Shown: positions 1 to 11,432 of the stretch, in pieces
How the letters are laid out: every line of letters starts with the position of its first letter
Position numbering within the stretch: position 1 is the first letter of the stretch
From: Spinacia oleracea
Lineage: Eukaryota; Streptophyta; Magnoliopsida; Caryophyllales; Amaranthaceae
DNA: 64,000 nucleotides
Reading direction: 5' to 3'
Assembly (NCBI RefSeq): GCF_020520425.1
Contig: NC_079491.1
Location: 36,487,027-36,551,026 of the forward strand
The notes under the pieces: model-generated
What the model was told of the DNA's origin: nothing
Database searches by the model: none
What the model saw: only the letters and a program-made list of their open reading frames with translations
Made by a program: the position numbers and the translations under genes

Positions 1-300
1 GAGGTGGGGTGCCTCATCCAAGGTGTGGCAGTCATGGAAAATTTCAAATCCGGGTTTTAGCAAGCCATCCTGAACGAAGGGTTCAGGGAAATCACAGCAT
101 GGGTGTTCTTCTCCTTCCCGAACAAACATCCCGTTAAGGGTCCTTTGATATGGGGGAAGGAGGGTGGTTTGTTTGGTTTTGTTAAGGCGTAGCCTAGATA
201 GGCGGTCAGCAATATCTTCCTCCGTTGGTTCATAACCTAAGCCAAAGGGAGTAGATTTGTCGGGAAAAGGATGGAATGTGCATTCCTTCTTCCTTATGCC
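1..300 (-). CDS. Ogre polyprotein continuation, out of frame with gag-pro, truncated by window edge
   Basis: From GGC at 300-298 an open frame of 100 codons runs to base 1 with no stop. It contains FGLGYEPTEEDIADRLSR and FVREGEEHPCCDFPEPF. This type of sequence lies between the protease and reverse transcriptase in Ogre-like elements. It is displaced by one frame from the gag-protease ORF, which ends at 294-296. Either a small indel broke the polyprotein, or the junction is joined by splicing; Ogre-type elements are known for an intron between protease and RT. The start given is the first codon of the shifted frame that reads as polyprotein, not an initiation codon. Confidence 0.55.
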
Positions 301-2678
301 CAATGGGGTTCCTGGGAAATAACCTTGAGCCAACAGCATTCTCGGGATGCATGCGGGTCTAGGAATGCTGGATCATAATCTTCGATGAACTGGATTGCTT
401 CTTCCATTTGAAACCCATAAAGGTCATCTGCAGTTTCGGCCGTTCCAACCATAGTACAACTGACGTCGAGAGGAGGGGCGCGGATTTCCAGTATTACCCC
501 GTTATGGTTAAGTTTAACCATTTGGTGCAAGGTTGAAGCCACACCTCCTAAGTCATGGAGCCAAGGTCGCCCCAAGAGGAGGTTGAAAGTGGGCTTGATG
601 TCGATTATTTGAAACTCCGTGGTGCGTGCCACAGGCCCAGTTTGTATGGTAGGGTTGATTTTTCCCAACACAGGCCTTCGGGAGTTATCATAAGCTCGTA
701 CCCCTTGTGAGGAGGTTTGGAAGTCATCGCTTCCTAGCCCCAAGCAATGGGCGGTTCGCAATGGGCAGACATTAACCGCCGAACCATTATCTACGAGCGC
801 TAGGGGGATGTTTTGTCCTTTGCATCCGACCACTAAGTAAAGGGCTTTATTGTGAGCACCCCCCTCTTTGGGTAAGTCTTTATCAGTGAAAACTATGGCC
901 TTTTCTCCGGCATCTCTCGTGACATGGCTAACCAATGAGTCAGGTGTGATATCTGTGGGTACTGAGATGAGGTCAAGTGAGCGAATAAGCTTTTCGCGAT
1001 GTTCCTTTGAAGTACACATAAGATCCCAGATGGTAATCTCAGCCTCGGTTCTTTTTAGTTGTTTCAGGAGAGGATTTTCAATGACTTCCGCGATGGTGGT
1101 GTGCCGCCCATTCTCAGTAGTTTGCCTAACCGGGATGTCGTCCATAGGAGGTGGGTGAATATCCGGTTGGTATATCCTTCCGGATCGGGTGAGGTTGTCG
1201 ACCTCGGGCTCCTGAGGGGTGGTGTCAATGAGAGCATACCCGGGCCAAGTTTCAGTGAAGAGGTCCTGGCCCGAGACTTGAGATAGGTAAATATCTTCAG
1301 CATCATCGTTCCACACACCGCACACTTCCCCCTCGATTCGATCCATAGGTACCACAGCGAGTGGTGCACCTTGAGGTGTAATATACACCGTGGGGTCGAA
1401 ATTCTCTGGTTGGTCGAGAGAGATGTGACAAGAGCCGAGTGGGCTCTTGTTGTTGTTGGGTTTGCCAACGTTAGGAAGAGGTATTACTTCATCCTCTATC
1501 ATGTCCTGGATCGTATGTTTTAGATGCCAGCAGTTTTCAGTGTCATGCCCATTTCCTTGATGGAATTTGCAGTAAGTACCTTCGACCCAATATTTGTTTT
1601 TGACAGGAGGGTCACGGGTGGGGCCTATAGGTCTCAACTTTCCTTGATTGGTTAGTCTTTCAAAGGCTTGTACCAAGGTTGACCCGAGTGGGGCAAACTT
1701 TCGGTCTCGGACCCATCTTACAGGGTATCTTCGGGCGGGAGCCTCTTCTACAGCATGGACTTCTTGGGCTTGGGGTGTGTTTCCCCGATTATAGGTGTTG
1801 GTCTTATATGCAGGTTTTCTCTGTATGGTTTTGGCGAGGTCGTCCTCGATTTTTATTCCCACATCATAAACCCTTTTGAAAGTGTCGAGTCCCAGGTACC
1901 TAAGGTGTTGTCTGTAAGTCGGGTCCAAGTTGTCAATGAATTTTTGGACCAATTCTGTTTTGGGAGGCCTATTGATTAGCTGGGCCGCCTGGTCCCTCCA
2001 TCTAGCAAAGTAGGTTGTGAAACCCTCATTTTTCTTTTGGAAGAGAACTTCCAGCTCGCGCATGGTGACTTGGAAATCCATGTTCGACGAGTATTGCTTG
2101 ATGAAGACATTGACAAAGTCTTCCCAGGTGGGGAAGAGCTTAGGGTCCTGGTGATAGTACCATTTGAGCGGCACAGGTTCCAAGGACAAAGGAAAGGCAG
2201 GTAGGTACATGGACTTGTCCACGCCTTTCAAGTTCATGGTATTCACAAAGCTCAGTAGATGATCACAGGGGTTGTCCGTGGCCTTGAACTTTGGTAAGTC
2301 AGATGAACTGAACTTTTCTGGTAATTTGCCAGAAAAAGGTTCAGGCTCGAGGGAGAAGTATTTGCTCCCCATGGTTTGCTGTAGGACCATTTTTTCGATC
2401 CTCTTCTCGTTTTCGAGGTCATTTTTGGCTTGCGCAGCCGCTAAGGCTTCGTTTTCCATTTTCAGTTGGCCCATGAGTTGGGTCATTTGGACCATCTGGT
2501 CTCGCAAATCTTCGATGGACATGTTTGGAGGTGCGAATCGAGGTTGGGGAAGCGGAGATCCTTGAAATGAGGGACGACGGACGGAGCTTGGAGTTGCTAG
2601 ACTTGGTGATGTATCTTCGAGACGCACTAGCCGTTGATTCCCTGATCGGCACCAAGTGGCAGGACCAGTCCTAGGCAT
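294..2678 (-). CDS. Ogre-type gag-protease polyprotein
   Basis: A 794-codon ORF encoding the capsid/nucleocapsid and aspartic protease of the Ogre-like element. The N-terminal 50 residues are low complexity. A coiled-coil-like segment (about residues 55-95, beginning MSIEDLRDQM) may contain the true start at Met53. The gag core follows (about 130-280, with DHLLSFVNTMNLKG and LKWYYHQDP). A zinc knuckle of form C-x2-H-x4-H-x4-C lies near residues 369-382. The protease has VDNGSAVNVCPL near residue 629 and the flap/end motif NLLLGRPWLHDLGG about 75 residues later. DNGS in place of D-T/S-G is usual in this lineage. The reading frame is intact, so the copy may be fairly recent. The stop at 294-296 does not end homology: the polyprotein goes on in another frame to the window edge. 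Confidence 0.88.
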   Translation of the reverse strand: MPRTGPATWCRSGNQRLVRLEDTSPSLATPSSVRRPSFQGSPLPQPRFAPPNMSIEDLRDQMVQMTQLMGQLKMENEALAAAQAKNDLENEKRIEKMVLQQTMGSKYFSLEPEPFSGKLPEKFSSSDLPKFKATDNPCDHLLSFVNTMNLKGVDKSMYLPAFPLSLEPVPLKWYYHQDPKLFPTWEDFVNVFIKQYSSNMDFQVTMRELEVLFQKKNEGFTTYFARWRDQAAQLINRPPKTELVQKFIDNLDPTYRQHLRYLGLDTFKRVYDVGIKIEDDLAKTIQRKPAYKTNTYNRGNTPQAQEVHAVEEAPARRYPVRWVRDRKFAPLGSTLVQAFERLTNQGKLRPIGPTRDPPVKNKYWVEGTYCKFHQGNGHDTENCWHLKHTIQDMIEDEVIPLPNVGKPNNNKSPLGSCHISLDQPENFDPTVYITPQGAPLAVVPMDRIEGEVCGVWNDDAEDIYLSQVSGQDLFTETWPGYALIDTTPQEPEVDNLTRSGRIYQPDIHPPPMDDIPVRQTTENGRHTTIAEVIENPLLKQLKRTEAEITIWDLMCTSKEHREKLIRSLDLISVPTDITPDSLVSHVTRDAGEKAIVFTDKDLPKEGGAHNKALYLVVGCKGQNIPLALVDNGSAVNVCPLRTAHCLGLGSDDFQTSSQGVRAYDNSRRPVLGKINPTIQTGPVARTTEFQIIDIKPTFNLLLGRPWLHDLGGVASTLHQMVKLNHNGVILEIRAPPLDVSCTMVGTAETADDLYGFQMEEAIQFIEDYDPAFLDPHASRECCWLKVISQEPHWA

Positions 2679-3888
2679 AAGATAAGCTAAAGTTTAGGTT
2701 CCCAAAGTTTCAGGCATTACTTAGTCTAGACTTCGACTCTCTAAATTGGTTTTTCACTTTTTCGCTTTTTCTTCTGTCGGTACACTTTTTTGGGGTTTTT
2801 TTTTTAATTTTGGTCATTCTTTGGATTTTCGAAACACTTGCCTGTGTGACATTCATAGTTGTTAGCATGTTCGGTTTTGGTGCCGAGAATTGCCGTCGTA
2901 GGAGGCCTAACGACGACACAAAGAGTTATTAATTTTTCGCGAGTCGCCTTTTGAAATCGAGTGCTTTTCTTACGCCCTCGTAGCAATTCTTTTGATGAAC
3001 ATTTTTTGTGCTAGGTACTTTCTTTTTGCTTGGGCACCGAGGCTGCTGCGCCTGACCAGAAAGTCAAGCAGCAACTTCAGCGCCCAGCAGTGGGGGTGAG
3101 AAATTTTGGCGCCCAGCCAGGGGCGTTGAAAATGCGTCCCTGGCTGGTTCTCGTTTTCCGTTTTCTGTTTATGCGACTTCGATTTGCGTGCTTGCCTAAT
3201 AACGTCCTTTACGCGTGACAGCGTTTGTGGGATTCGTTACAGGCCATCCCGAGCGTCGCTTGTTTTGTGGCGATCATTCGGGTTTGCGGAACACGTGTTT
3301 CGGTATAACTCTTTGGCAAATTAGTCTATGAATGTTTGGGCAATTTTTAAGGTCATTGGTTTTCTAGGATAGTTTGTCACACACAATCACATATTTCGCT
3401 ACACATAACTACAATACAAACATGGATTTGAAAATTAAATATGCCACGTAGTTTATGATAGGCTTCTATGGGTAGTATTTGCGCCTGGCTTGGTACCGCT
3501 TCTATCGTAGATCCAACACATGTCCCGGTCGAGGTAGTGTCTTCAACAGAAGAATTTCGCCCAAGAGGCCAACCCGCAAGTGCAAGCCAAGGGGGCATGC
3601 AGGCGAGAGGGACCTAATGGGCGAGCGATTGGGTTCGGGATAGGTGTACTACCTGCACAAGTACCGAGTGGGAAACATGCGCGGAGTATGCACCCCCCTA
3701 TTGGCGAAAAAAGGTATCCTTAGTCCCAACTCCCGAGGGAGCCGAGATTCGTTATGCGGTTCTGCCCGTTCACATTAATATGCTGATTTTCAGGTCGTCC
3801 CAACTTGATGGGGAAATAAACGCGGGGTAGGATCGTTTCACCCTTCGGCTATTTTGATTACCTACAAGCACGAGTATTTCCTTCACTA
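2679..3888 (-). other. Ogre 5' leader between PBS and gag
   Basis: About 1.2 kb without a convincing ORF. It holds a GC-rich block at about 3072-3150 that repeats the word GGCGCCCAG and a GGGGCGTTGAAAAT-like string. The same arrangement occurs in the U3 part of the LTR at 14771-14835, so the leader and LTR share a duplicated cassette. Confidence 0.6.
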
Positions 3889-3906
3889 TCCCCAGTGGAG
3901 TCGCCA
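3889..3906 (-). promoter_or_regulatory. Primer binding site of the Ogre-type element
   Basis: The minus strand reads TGGCGACTCCACTGGGGA one base after the LTR end (CCCTCACA at 3908). This 18-mer has the form of the Ogre/Tat PBS, for which a tRNA-Arg primer has been reported; I cannot check the matching tRNA here. It fixes the inner end of the 5' LTR and the orientation of the element. Confidence 0.75.
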
Positions 3907-3907
3907 C

Positions 3908-4295
3908 TGTGAGGGGGTCGAAAAAGCGCGAGGCTAATGCGTGACCTTGCCCCTCGTGGGTGTGACGATTCTTTTTATTCAATCAAGTGTAATTGGATTT
4001 CCTGTGAGTATACACCCAATTGACTAGTAATATAGGAGTCGCCATTCAGTTTTTAACGACAATGAGAAAAACTGACAAAACCCGGTTATCGTGACATAAA
4101 GGGAGTGCAATTATGTTTGACCACGACGGCCGTAGGTTCCCTTGTGATCCCTGGTGTGGGGATCTCTCAATATACACCCGCAAGGTAGAGATTGAGGGTT
4201 CGGGGGACTGTAACTACCGAGAGGAGTAATTCGCTCGTCGATAACTCCAGAGGCAGGATATCCTTACTAGCTCAGCATAAATGATTGAAGGGACA
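3908..4295 (-). repeat. Ogre 5' LTR, inner (R/U5) segment
   Basis: The LTR ends in ACA on the minus strand (TGT at 3908 on the plus strand), next to the PBS. The other border, GGACA at 4291-4295, is the target duplication made when element A inserted. The segment continues at 14208. Confidence 0.75.
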
Positions 4296-7070
4296 TGTAA
4301 CACCCCGACAATTCTCTCTTTTCTAAAATAACCTTTTAATATAAAATATAGAGAATTATCAAGGCATTATCGCCCGTGTGAAAACGTAACGGCTTATTCA
4401 GAATTTTGCAGCGGAAAACATAAAACTAACTTTTAGGATTATAAATAATCGATTACAGGTTTAGTCCTAAAAATCAACCAACGAAAATAAGGAAATATAA
4501 ATAGTATGACAAGTTTAAAGTCCAATTAAACAAACCCAAGTCAACTTAGCAAATCAAAACTAAATACAAGCTCTCTATTCCCGATCCCAATGATGCAACA
4601 TCTTCAAACCTGCAGATGGACAATGCTTATTGATCCTTAGAGACTGCTCACCAAAGATTGGTTCATCACAGGATCAATAAGGCATAGCCATGATCAACAT
4701 GCACAAGCAAAATCACGTAATCAGCAAAGCTGAGTACTACATACTAAATCAATAATAATCCTAACATGATTCTATTAAACGAACAACCCTAACATGATAC
4801 TAATGAACACAAACAAGGGCAGACAAAACATGATAGTTTGACGACCATACTTGACCAGACTAGACTAGGCTAGACTTTTAGCAATAATATTATTTTAGTT
4901 GAAATAGACAATGGACCGAGTTGTCCATCCAGAAGTCTTCACTAAGGAAGACGAGGTACGGGCGCGACTCCGTAACCTCAGTGACCTGCGATATCGAGGA
5001 ACGTTTTAATAAAAATAGAACACGGTGATCAATCCGGTCCCAGAAAAGGCCATGGGCTACCACCATGAACCCCAACTCCTGTTTGTCCGTCACTTTAGAC
5101 GTGCACAGTCTAAAGCTATTGCTACTCAGTTTCACTTTACATGATTTACAAATTGAGACTCTGTTATGACTCAACAATCACATAAGGCATACAATCCACA
5201 TTTGTTCACAACTGTTTTTATCTTGGAATTATGTAAGTGATCATAAAGGCATCAATCAAGACTCATTCCAATTTACCCAACCTTTCCTTTAACCATGATC
5301 AACCCTGTATATGGGTATAAAATTTCAACTTACTAAACAAGGTCCACCGCCCTCATAAAGTAGTGAAAAGCTAAAAAGGAACAACGATCGATCGATCTAA
5401 ACCAACATATATAGAATAATCTAGTGTTCCCAACCAACATGTTTGTATCAATCATCCATACTAACATGTTATAATTCTCATAATGCAATCTAGGTTCAAT
5501 ATGTCCATCCAACAGTATTAAACATGCAATTTCAACCTGACCAAGTTCATCAATAATATCAACATAACCAAGTTCATCAACAATCTCAACATAACCAAGT
5601 TCATCAACAATTTCAACATGGTTTCAACAAATAGCACGCATTCCAAGCACACAGGTATGTACGTACCTTGTGTAAACAAACTGCAAGACCACTTTAATAA
5701 TTCAAAAGTCGCCTACAGAGAATTCTCCACCTAACAACAACCAATATAGACTCATATCAATTCATATTGAATTTTCAGCAACATTAGGGAGCTTCAAACC
5801 CTTCCTAAACATAATTAGAACATTTTCCAATATCGAAACTTGAATATTTGATCTCCTAGCATCATAATTATTATATTAATTATTGAAATTCGTTGAAAAC
5901 TCTTCAAAGCATCATACTTTAAATTTCCAGCAATTTAACTAATTTCAAACTACTCCAAAACATAATTAACATGTTTGAAATTATAAAAAAACAATAACTT
6001 TAATAACTTGTAATCGTCCTACCATGGTTTAAAACTATAAAAACCTTAAAAATCCATGCTTTAATAATTAAAAACCCTATTTTTAATCAAAATATATAAT
6101 CTGAAAATTAGTAATTCAATTATGCAATATTAAAATCTGAAATTCATAAATAAATCACAAAAATCATAAATTTAATTCAATCAAAACATAAATTAAATTA
6201 ATAATATAACTAAAACATTTAAATAACTTAGGGTTTAAGAAATAACCACAAGGAGAGAATGAGGAGGAGGCTGGCCGGCGGTAGACTTTGCGGCGCGGCA
6301 GCGACGGTCGATTGAGCTGACGAAGGTGGTGTTGTGCGGGTGGCGAAGAGACTCGCGGAGGCTGGGCGAAACAGAAAACCGAGTGAGGGGAGCAAGCACG
6401 ACCAAAAGAGAGGAAGGGACAAAAGAGAGAAGGGGGAGGAAGAAGCATACCGGCGGCGAAGGCGGTGGCTCAGCGGCGCGGCTAGGCGCAAAGGTGGTGT
6501 TGTGAAACCAATAACACCGTTAAGGAGGGGAAAAACGACGAGGAGGAGCAGGGCAAGACAACCGAAAGAAGGGAGAGGAAGAAGGAGTTACCACGAGGGT
6601 CGACGGTGGTCGTCGGTGCAGGTGGTGGTCCGGCAGTGGGCGACGGCGTGGAGGGGAGGAAGGAGAGATGGCTGAGTTGTGCGTGAATTGAAGGAGGGTT
6701 TCTCTTTTCTTTTATTTTTTTTTCTTCTTTTGGTTTCACGTAAGAGTAGAGAAGAGGAGGGAGTATTTAGTTGGGTTTATTGGTTTGGGCTTTGCCCAAT
6801 TGGGCTAGGAGTAGGATTTAGGTTGATGAATCCACAATGTTTAGTATTGCTTTCTAATTTCAATAGAACGTGGTTTCGTAATTCGAAATCGTTTTAACGT
6901 AAAATTCAAATATACATTTTGATTTCGTAAATCATTAAAAGTATTCAAAATGAAATAAAATAATTATATTTTAATTACATATTCATTTCTGAAATCCGTA
7001 AATTATATTTAAATATATTAATATACGTTAAAATATATAAACAAAATATATAAAATTATGGGGGATTACA
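4296..7070 (-). repeat. Element A 3' LTR (2775 bp)
   Basis: It starts TGTAACACCCC and ends GGGGATTACA on the plus strand. It is nearly identical to 11433-14207. Inside are three 27-bp tandem units (5540-5620), a GC-rich purine-rich tract (about 6240-6670) and a block at 4890-5177 that is conserved in all related LTRs of the window. Confidence 0.95.
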
Positions 7071-7107
7071 ATCTACCCCTCTTAAAAGAAGTTTCGTCCC
7101 GAAACTT
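7071..7107 (-). promoter_or_regulatory. Element A hairpin plus polypurine tract at the 3' LTR
   Basis: An 8-bp stem AAGTTTCG/CGAAACTT (7089-7107) is followed on the minus strand by AAGAGGGGTAGAT, which touches the 3' LTR. The purine run is the expected plus-strand primer of reverse transcription. Confidence 0.8.
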
Positions 7108-7364
7108 GACACGAAAATTCACATATCTTTCCAAACTTTCCAACTTATTCTTATTGTAGAAGTACTTTGTGCCACTCTTGTGCACTCTTTTGCCAACTAA
7201 GAGTTACTTGTAATATTCAAGAACACATTTTCTTATGCGGAGAATCTATTTCCTTTACATCAACATGTATAAGTTGCTAAAAATGAGCATAAAATGCATA
7301 AAATACCATAAAAATAGGTAAAAAGCGCGAATTTCTATCGCATTCTACCCCCCTTAAAGAAAAC

Positions 7365-7384
7365 GAGTTACGCCCTCGTAACTC
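7365..7384 (-). repeat. Element A hairpin of the first hairpin-PPT cassette
   Basis: Eight-bp stem GAGTTACG/CGTAACTC with a 4-base loop. It is followed on the minus strand by a purine tract GGGGGGTAGAATG at about 7345-7356. The same cassette is in element B at 47865-47905. Confidence 0.7.
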
Positions 7385-7549
7385 ATCTCAGGGAATAACT
7401 TTGGATATCTTTTCTTCAACGAATTCTGCTCCCAATACTATATTTTCACTAAAATCATCTCAACAAGTGGAACCTCTACACTTCTTTCCCATACAATGCC
7501 TCAACATGTGACATCTTACTGCTCGCATGGTATCTATTTTTCAAGAAAT

Positions 7550-9175
7550 TCAATCGAATCTAGGTGGTTCCCCAGTTACTCTTAAAGTCAATAACACAGG
7601 CTCTCAACATATATTCCGTAGTTTGGTTAGTCCCCTCAGACTGACCATCAATTGCAGGGTGGAAAGCAGTACATTTTTCGATGTTGTCCCCAAGATTCAA
7701 CTGGACCTTATTGCCAAAGTTTCAGACTTTTGTGCTCGGTAAGGATCTTACATGTTGCCCTATAAAGGTAATGTCTCCAAATATTCGCAGGTAACACAAT
7801 AGCAGCTAACTCTAGGTCATGGGTTTGGTAATTAGGCTTATAAGGTTTCAATTGACGCGACAACAGTTGCGGAGGTCAAACATTCCCTTAAAATCTGGAA
7901 AGCTTCTTCACAATTCTCACTCCACTTGAATTTCGATTCCTTTTCAACAAGTTGGTCACTGGTTTTGCTTTCTTCGAAAAGTTTTCCACAACCTCCTATA
8001 ATAGTCATCTAGGCTTAGAAAACTTCAAATATCGGACACGTCCTTTGGAGTAGGTCACTCACTCACAGCTTGAATCTTAGCATGATCTACAGAAACTCCT
8101 TCTGTTCAACTTTCCTTGTTACCGAACCTCATTACACTTTTCATGGGTGTATAACTTTTGGCTTAACTCTTAGCTCTTGCACCAATTCATGTATTTCTTT
8201 TCATCTTTTCCAGACAACAATGATTTCTAACGATCCTGGACCACTCAAATCTTCTCTTAAATTTATTCCCTTACGTAACATAGTTCTCAATCAATTTAAC
8301 CCTTCACTTTTCTGTCGGTGTCACTTATACCCATATGACTTCAAGATTTGTATACTTCATTTAATAAAACTAGATTCTTCCTAAGCGTCTCCAAGTAATC
8401 CTCAAGTGTTTGTCATGCTCTTTCTCATTCCTTGCATAAATAGGGGTATCATCAATAACATCATAACGAACTTAATTCGGAATTCTTAGAAAATCTCATT
8501 CATCAAATCCATAATTAATGCAGGTGCATTGGTTAACCCAAAAGACATTACTCTAAACCCATAATGACAATAACGAATCCTAATGAGGTCTTAGGCCCTT
8601 ATCAGCTATTCTCAATTGGTGGTACTTTAAACCCAAATCAGTCTTCGAGAACACACTCGCCCAATTCAATTGGTCCAATATGTCATCTATCCTAGGCAAA
8701 GAATACTTGTTCTTGATGGTGTTTAGTTCCCTAAAATCGATGCATAATTCCATACTCTTTTCTTTCTCCTTAACAAACAACACAGGAGCTCCCCACGGTT
8801 ATGCACTAGGCCTAATATACCCCTTAACGAAACAACTCTTGTAATTGTGTCTTAATTAGCTCATTTCAGGAGGTGTCATTCTATATGGTGCTTTTAGATA
8901 TAGGTGTCGTTCCAAGAATTAAGTGTATAGTGATCTCAAAGGCTCCAACAGGTAACATACTTGCAATTTCACTCAGAAACACATCAATGAATCCACTCAC
9001 AATGGCAACATACTTGATTTTCACTCCAACTTCTTTACCCACTTCTAACACACTGCAGAAAAATAGTTCACACTCCTTATTCATCAAGTCCTCACTTGCA
9101 TTACAGAAAAAACTAAAGGTTTTTGGACTTCTCAAAACATCTATACGAGGTCAATCTTCCAATATGGTTCCTTAA
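7550..9175 (-). pseudogene. Element A: decayed protease end, reverse transcriptase, RNase H and integrase traces
   Basis: In minus-strand order: the segment before RT (8881-9135, ending TIHLILGTTPISKST); RT (8580-8783) with [20 protein letters not shown] and [34 protein letters not shown] near 8500-8570; a VIDD active-site remnant at 8445-8459, in another frame; connection-domain words near 7860-7990; and an integrase trace HPAIDGQSEGTNQTTEYM near 7622-7670. Order is that of Ty3/gypsy (RT before integrase). In-frame stops, frameshifts and large losses between blocks make it non-functional. A full pol is over 3 kb, so more than half is gone. Confidence 0.8.
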
Positions 9176-9289
9176 ATTTACTTTCTGAATTTCACAGTAC
9201 GTCTATCTTAGCCTTGTACAAATTTAGCCAATCCCATCACGAGGTTTATCAATTATTGTGCCTTTTGCTTTCTCATTAAAGGAGTTTCC

Positions 9290-9625
9290 TTAAGGCAGTA
9301 ACAACGAAGCCCAATTGAATCTCTCAACAGCGCTAAGTCTAACCCCATTTTCTCTCCACCACAAATCAACCTTATCTTCCAAGTACAGTACAACTTGACC
9401 CACTCTCCTGTTCTCAAGACAGTTCACATCCCCAAAAAGTTTCTCAAACTCTCTAACCCAGTTCTCTAAAAAGGTAGGATCAGCTTGCTTCTTAAAGTAT
9501 GGTGGCTTAACTTTGGTTAGTCTCTCAAACATGTCCCCAGTAGAATCAGGACGCTCAGTTCTCTCTTCAGCCAGTCTTCCCGCCAAAAGGCGAATAGTAG
9601 CAACTAACTCACTATTGCTTGACAT
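9290..9625 (-). pseudogene. Element A: truncated gag N-terminus
   Basis: About 112 codons from MSSNSELVATIRLLAG to the end of the capsid-type motif DLWWRENGVRLSAVERFNW. It aligns along its length with residues 1-110 of element B gag at 46594. The rest of gag, with both zinc knuckles, is missing, and the next recognisable sequence is the end of protease. A TTTTAG/GT acceptor-like string lies just before the ATG, as in B. Confidence 0.8.
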
Positions 9626-10223
9626 TCTAGTGTGCGACCTAAAATTAATTACTCTACGATACATAACTCATATGTCCCCTCTACGAAAGAAATTTAGATT
9701 TGATCATAGAAATCGCATCAACAAACACTTATTCAAGAATATACACCAATAATAGAGCAATCATCGTCACTCATTCAAGAAAATATCCCCATCAAGGACA
9801 TACAATTTGAAAACCAATGAATGGAAGTTCAATCACAACAAATAAGTAATAATATTCCCATTCGGGTGCCCAAAATAAACTCATGATCATTTGGATTATC
9901 AATAATCTAACTCTATTCCTCAAAAGAATGTTAATAACAATTTCTAAACCATAATAACGCACTTGTCCTCAAATTAACATAAAGGTTCTATGACACAAAC
10001 ATAAACTATTGTTGGCGAATAATGGAATTCTCAAACTGGAAATGAATACTTTAACTTCTATTGCTAACTCTATAAAGGTTTATTACATCCTTGAAAATAA
10101 TAAAGAACATTTCAAACTTCAATAAACTTTAACTTTAAACTGTTGTAGCTTCGCTACTTATTCTTTAAAACATAAAAGAGCTAATTAACTATTTATGACT
10201 TCAAAATATTTGTGGCCTCTTGC

Positions 10224-10900
10224 CTATCCATTGCTCCTGAAACTTGCGGAGTGAGATTTAGATCTCAAAATCATCAAACTCTTCTCCAGGGTCTTCATCT
10301 TCTTCCATATCTTTATCTTGATTAGGCTCACTTGCCACCTCCTGTTCACTTTCGAGCTATGCATCTGAATCACTAGAAATTCAATGGTTGGCTCATGGGC
10401 CACTAGGTTAGGATTCTCTGCCTCAACACCTACATTCTCATTCTCCACAGCTACATCATTTTCTTCTAGGTCATTATTTACACTTATTCCCATAGGTTCT
10501 TCTGTAACTGCATCCCAAGCATGACTCCATGAGTTTCTACCCTCCTTGAACCCATTTTCTACGACCTCAATAATGGTGGTCAGGATCTCTAAGTCATATC
10601 TCTACCTACCATCCCTAGTCCCATACTTAATCAACTTTGGTGTTCCATCATCAGAATGCATGTCTTTAAACCTATCTTTGAGTTCTAGGTATGGCATTTT
10701 GTTAGGTAAGCAATAGACAATGGTGGATGCTACAGTATCCTCTCTTATTAAGATGGGTTGGTCTTGTATCTAGCAAAATACTCACATCCAAACACGACTT
10801 TCTTCACAAAGAGATATTTTATTCCTGAAAGAAGCAACTTAAGATCTCACTAACGATTTCCCAACCAAACCATAATCAAAGTTCAATAAAGCAATAAGTT
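10224..10900 (-). pseudogene. Element A: decayed ORF1 (extra acidic ORF before gag)
   Basis: The C-terminal part (10224-10493) is open and reads MGISVNNDLEENDVAVENEN, closely matching the intact 256-codon ORF1 of element B. Further upstream on the minus strand single words match (CLPNKMPYLELK, TKYGTRDG), but stops and deletions break the frame. ORF1 lies between PBS and gag, as in B, so it belongs to the family and is not a chance ORF. Its function is unknown. Confidence 0.6.
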
Positions 10901-11417
10901 CGGTGGAATCAAACAATCTCTCTAACGCACATTTGACTGCAACACTTGAACATTTAACACATGCATATAACAATTAACTTCTTATGCTAGAATTAACTAG
11001 TATGCACACATAATTCTATCCTATATGCCCTTCTTATATTACCCATCTCTCGTAATAAATCAAAATAAGTAAACATTGAAACGCTTAAAATAAAACAAGA
11101 ATGATTAATAAGAAAAAAAAATTTATTAAACGAATAAATAGAATAAGGTTTTTTTTTTTTTTGAATATATTTAATTTAAATACGAAAAGAAGAACTTACT
11201 TAATTCACATAAACGTAAAGTTTCGAATAAATAAATTAATTTCAAACTTAAATAAGAAATATTAATATACTTTTTAAACAAAATAAAATGAATTTGGTCC
11301 CCCAAAAAAAAGTACCAATTTTTGAACACTATAATACGTAGAAACTCGATTTTTAAGAAATTTATTTTAAATAACTAGATAGTTAGGCACCTAAAATTTT
11401 ATTAAAGTAAAACCTTA

Positions 11418-11429
11418 GCTCTGATACCA
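11418..11429 (-). promoter_or_regulatory. Element A primer binding site (tRNA-iMet)
   Basis: The minus strand reads TGGTATCAGAGC, three bases (AAG) after the LTR end. This is the complement of the 3' end of initiator methionine tRNA, the usual primer for many plant Ty3/gypsy and Ty1/copia elements. Confidence 0.9.
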
Positions 11430-11432
11430 CTT

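Noticed and set aside
868-1979. Plus-strand ORFs within the Ogre gag region
   Set aside because: They are antisense shadows of the 794-codon gag-protease frame.
5540-5620. CRISPR-like regular repeats
   Set aside because: Direct tandem units without spacers inside a retrotransposon LTR of a plant genome.
6228-6675. Overlapping ORFs in the purine-rich tract of the A LTRs (also at 13366-13813)
   Set aside because: Same explanation: GC-rich low-complexity LTR sequence, not a gene.
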